The notes under the pieces were generated by a model. That model was given only the letters and a program-made list of their open reading frames with translations. It made no database searches and had not been told where the DNA came from. Positions 6,032 through 7,869 of a stretch of DNA of 7,869 nucleotides are shown in pieces. The stretch spans positions 1 to 7,869 of the forward strand of contig JAEEOX010000176.1 in NCBI GenBank assembly GCA_016284485.1. The letters run 5' to 3'. Positions within the stretch are counted from its first letter, which is position 1. The number at the start of each line of letters is the position of its first letter. The position numbers and the translations under genes were made by a program. The DNA comes from Bacillota bacterium. GTDB lineage: Bacteria > Bacillota > Clostridia > Peptostreptococcales > Anaerovoracaceae.

Positions 6032-6762
6032 CTAAAACCGCTTTGGTCACCGGAGCATCACGAGGAATAGGGAGAGCCATTGCAAGAGCCCTTTGCGAGG
6101 AGGGCTTCTTGGTGTGTCTGAACTATGACCAGAGTGAGGAAAAGGCTCTGGAACTGTGTTCCGAACTTCATGAGAGAGGTTTCAGCGTCATGACCTACAG
6201 GGCGGATGTTTCCGACAGCCGCCAGGTCGGCGAGATGTTCAGGGCCGTCAGAGAGAAGTTCGGACCGGTGAGCCTTCTGGTGAACAATGCAGGCATCTCT
6301 TGTCAGGCACAGATCCAGGATCTGACTGACGAGATGATCGACAGAGTGCTGGGAGTGGATCTTAAGGGGCAGATCAACACCATAAGGTGCGCTGTGCCGG
6401 ACATGATCGCCTCCAAGAGCGGCAACATCATAAACATCGCCTCCATCTGGGGCCTGAGAGGAGCGTCCTGCGAATCCCTTTATGCTGCGGCCAAGGCCGG
6501 GGTCATAGGGCTCTCAAGGTCTCTTGCCATGGAGCTTGCTCCTTCGGGGATCAGAGTGAACTGCATCTGCCCGGGAGTGATCGATACGGATATGATGTCG
6601 GTATACGATGAGGAGACAAGAGAGCAGCTTGCTTCGGACACTCCCATGGGGAGGCTGGGCAGTCCGGAGGATATAGCTGAAGCAGTGAGATTTTTCAGTT
6701 CAGAGGGATCAGCTTTCGTTACGGGGCAGGTCCTTACGGTTGACGGCGGATTCGCCGGATAG
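6028..6762 (+). CDS. ymfI: SDR-family reductase, probable EF-P 5-aminopentanone reductase (YmfI-like)
   Basis: A 244-residue short-chain dehydrogenase/reductase. Cofactor motif TGASRGIG 8-15, NNAG 86-89, catalytic S139, Y152 and K156 (YAAAK). The segment SIWGLRGASCESLYAAAKAGVIG (around 139-161) and VNCICPGVIDTDM (177-189) match the YmfI branch, whose hallmark is SSIWG-x-x-GASCE, rather than ordinary FabG. In B. subtilis YmfI reduces the 5-aminopentanone group on elongation factor P to 5-aminopentanol, the last step of that modification, which helps translation of proline stretches. The Asn of the usual VN-L-KG catalytic tetrad is Asp here (D111). ATG 6028 overlaps the ligase stop as ATGA, with AGGGAG just upstream, so the two proteins are translationally coupled. 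Alternative: 3-oxoacyl-ACP reductase-like enzyme serving the neighbouring acyl-CoA ligase. efp itself is not in the window. Confidence 0.8.
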   Translation: MTKTALVTGASRGIGRAIARALCEEGFLVCLNYDQSEEKALELCSELHERGFSVMTYRADVSDSRQVGEMFRAVREKFGPVSLLVNNAGISCQAQIQDLTDEMIDRVLGVDLKGQINTIRCAVPDMIASKSGNIINIASIWGLRGASCESLYAAAKAGVIGLSRSLAMELAPSGIRVNCICPGVIDTDMMSVYDEETREQLASDTPMGRLGSPEDIAEAVRFFSSEGSAFVTGQVLTVDGGFAG

Positions 6763-6769
6763 ATATAAT
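6740..6769 (+). promoter_or_regulatory. Predicted sigma-A promoter of rpoN, start site at the ATG
   Basis: TTGACG (6740-6745) and a perfect TATAAT (6764-6769) are 18 bases apart, straddling the 3' end of the SDR gene. Transcription would begin at G6776 or A6777, that is, one base before or at the rpoN ATG. The -35 bases also encode the conserved Val-Asp of the SDR C-terminus, so part of the match may be coincidental; the TATAAT lies mostly in non-coding DNA. Confidence 0.55.
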
Positions 6770-6776
6770 AAGATAG

Positions 6777-7869
6777 ATGAGACTGGGTTACGATCTTACA
6801 ATTGAACAGGTCCAGAAACTGACCATGACTCCTGAACTCATTCAGGCCATCCAGATCCTGCAGTACAATTCTCAGGAGCTGGAGGAGTTTGTGTGCAAAG
6901 AACTCATGGAGAATCCTCTCCTGGAGCAGGCAAAGCCTGAAGAGGAACCAAGGGAGGAACAGACCAGGGATGATGACAGGGATGACATCGATTTTGAGGA
7001 ACTGAGGGAGAAGATGCTGGACGCAGGCTATGACGACGTCAGTTACTCCCAGTGGAAGGAGAAACCTGCGGAGGATCAGCCGATGACCTTCGACCAGTAT
7101 ACGTCCAAGGAGGAAACTCTTTCGGACCATCTTATGATGCAGCTGGGTCTTTCCAAACTCAACGATCTGGACATGAAGATAGGGAGATTCCTTATTGACG
7201 CACTGGACGACAACGGGTATCTCACCATGGAACTTCCCCAGATATCCTATGTTTTCGGCACGGATGTGGGCGAGGTGGAAAAGGTCCTCAAGGTCATCCA
7301 GAGCTTCGATCCCGTGGGGATCGGCGCAAGGGACCTCAAGGAATGTCTTCTGATCCAGCTGGACAATGTGGAGGACGATTTCCCGAAGGACAGCATCAGG
7401 TTCATCATCTGCAACTATCTTAAGGAACTGGGCGACAACCATATCCAGGAGATCTCCAGAAACACCGGACTTACCGCCAAACAGGTCCAGGCAGTTGCAG
7501 ATTTCATCAGGACACTGGATCCCAAGCCGGGCAGGGCATTCTCAACGGGAGAACAGCTCAAGTATGTCATTCCCGACATCATAGTCGAGGAGATGGACGG
7601 AGGCTACGAGCTGGTCACCAACGATGAGGCTGAGCCCCATCTGATGGTGAGCCAGTACTACCTTGACATGGCCAGAGACAACAGGGAGGACGAGGAGGTC
7701 CAGAAATACCTCACAGATAAATACAAGTCCGCTCTCTGGCTCATCAAGAGCATAGACCAGAGAAAACAGACTATATATAACGTGGCCAGGGCCGTGATGG
7801 AGCGCCAGAAGGAGTTTTTGAAAAAGGGCGAGAAGTACCTGACCCCCATGACACTCAAGCAGATCGCAG
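6777..7869 (+). CDS. rpoN: RNA polymerase sigma-54 factor RpoN (5' part, cut by window end)
   Basis: 364 codons are visible, open to the window edge. Region I (1-50) is the Gln/Leu-rich activator-responsive segment, with QKLTMTPELIQAIQILQYNS and NPLLE; residues 53-77 form the short acidic region II; the core-binding domain contains FDPVGIGARDLKECL (177-191) and LDPKPGR (247-253). The IKSIDQRKQTIYNV segment begins at 323, then FLKKG, and the window stops at LTPMTLKQIA, just before the helix-turn-helix and the RpoN box, which bind the -12/-24 promoter. Family role: sigma factor needing an AAA+ enhancer-binding protein for open complex formation. ATG 6777 is the natural family start (MRLGYDLTIEQVQKL), yet the 14 bases before it (ATATAATAAGATAG) hold no Shine-Dalgarno; a promoter placed to start at the ATG is predicted. 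It follows the SDR gene by 14 bases, so read-through from upstream is also possible. Confidence 0.96.
   Translation, partial: MRLGYDLTIEQVQKLTMTPELIQAIQILQYNSQELEEFVCKELMENPLLEQAKPEEEPREEQTRDDDRDDIDFEELREKMLDAGYDDVSYSQWKEKPAEDQPMTFDQYTSKEETLSDHLMMQLGLSKLNDLDMKIGRFLIDALDDNGYLTMELPQISYVFGTDVGEVEKVLKVIQSFDPVGIGARDLKECLLIQLDNVEDDFPKDSIRFIICNYLKELGDNHIQEISRNTGLTAKQVQAVADFIRTLDPKPGRAFSTGEQLKYVIPDIIVEEMDGGYELVTNDEAEPHLMVSQYYLDMARDNREDEEVQKYLTDKYKSALWLIKSIDQRKQTIYNVARAVMERQKEFLKKGEKYLTPMTLKQIA

Noticed and set aside
6480..7442. A 320-codon open frame on the minus strand across the SDR and rpoN
   Set aside because: It is in antisense codon register with rpoN and shows no family motif; both sense proteins are unmistakable.
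1..7869. Defence, phage, transposon or CRISPR content
   Set aside because: No transposase, integrase, terminal inverted repeats, direct repeats, CRISPR spacing or recognisable defence gene was seen on either strand; the genes are metabolic, RNA-modifying or regulatory.

Overview
The window reads as chromosomal DNA of an anaerobic member of the Bacillota, most likely class Clostridia. The grounds are a class-wide clostridial style T-box leader, strong AGGAG-type ribosome binding sites, consensus sigma-A promoters, a clostridial-type SEC-C protein, a YmfI-like reductase and an rpoN gene. Base composition is moderate (roughly half G+C by eye) and arginine is written mainly with AGG/AGA (14 of 16 Arg codons in the SDR gene). 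The family or genus cannot be fixed from sequence reading alone. I see no insertion sequence, phage gene, CRISPR array, rRNA or tRNA.

Layout. Bases 1-184 are the 3' end of queA (tRNA queuosine synthesis), closed by a hairpin that works as a terminator on both strands. Convergent to it on the minus strand is trmL (tRNA wobble 2'-O-methyltransferase, 226-711). The 457-base gap 712-1168 holds two back-to-back sigma-A promoters: one for trmL, and one driving a complete tryptophan T-box leader. The T-box has UGG in the specifier loop, a canonical UGGC/ACC antiterminator bulge and a 12-bp terminator, and it controls trpB2 (1169-2551), a TrpB-like PLP enzyme standing without trpA.

From about 2575 a new transcription unit starts at a near-consensus promoter. 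It runs hom (ACT-less homoserine dehydrogenase) -> SEC-C zinc-motif protein -> AMP-forming acyl-CoA synthetase-like ligase -> SDR of the EF-P 5-aminopentanone reductase (YmfI) type -> rpoN (sigma-54, cut by the window end). Spacings are 3, 10, -4 and 14 bases, all on the plus strand, so co-transcription is likely. A second near-consensus promoter at the end of the SDR gene would start transcription at or one base before the rpoN ATG, and rpoN has no visible Shine-Dalgarno sequence, so a leaderless rpoN mRNA is a specific testable prediction.

How the genes fit together. Two tRNA-modification genes (queA, trmL), a tRNA-sensing riboswitch and a probable EF-P-modifying enzyme make translation a recurrent theme. 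trpB2 and hom are amino-acid biosynthetic genes with separate promoters. The window is mostly housekeeping. I found no clear undescribed defence or mobile system. The points most worth a second look are the tRNA-Trp control of a lone trpB2, the ATGA-coupled ligase/YmfI pair, and the predicted leaderless rpoN transcript.
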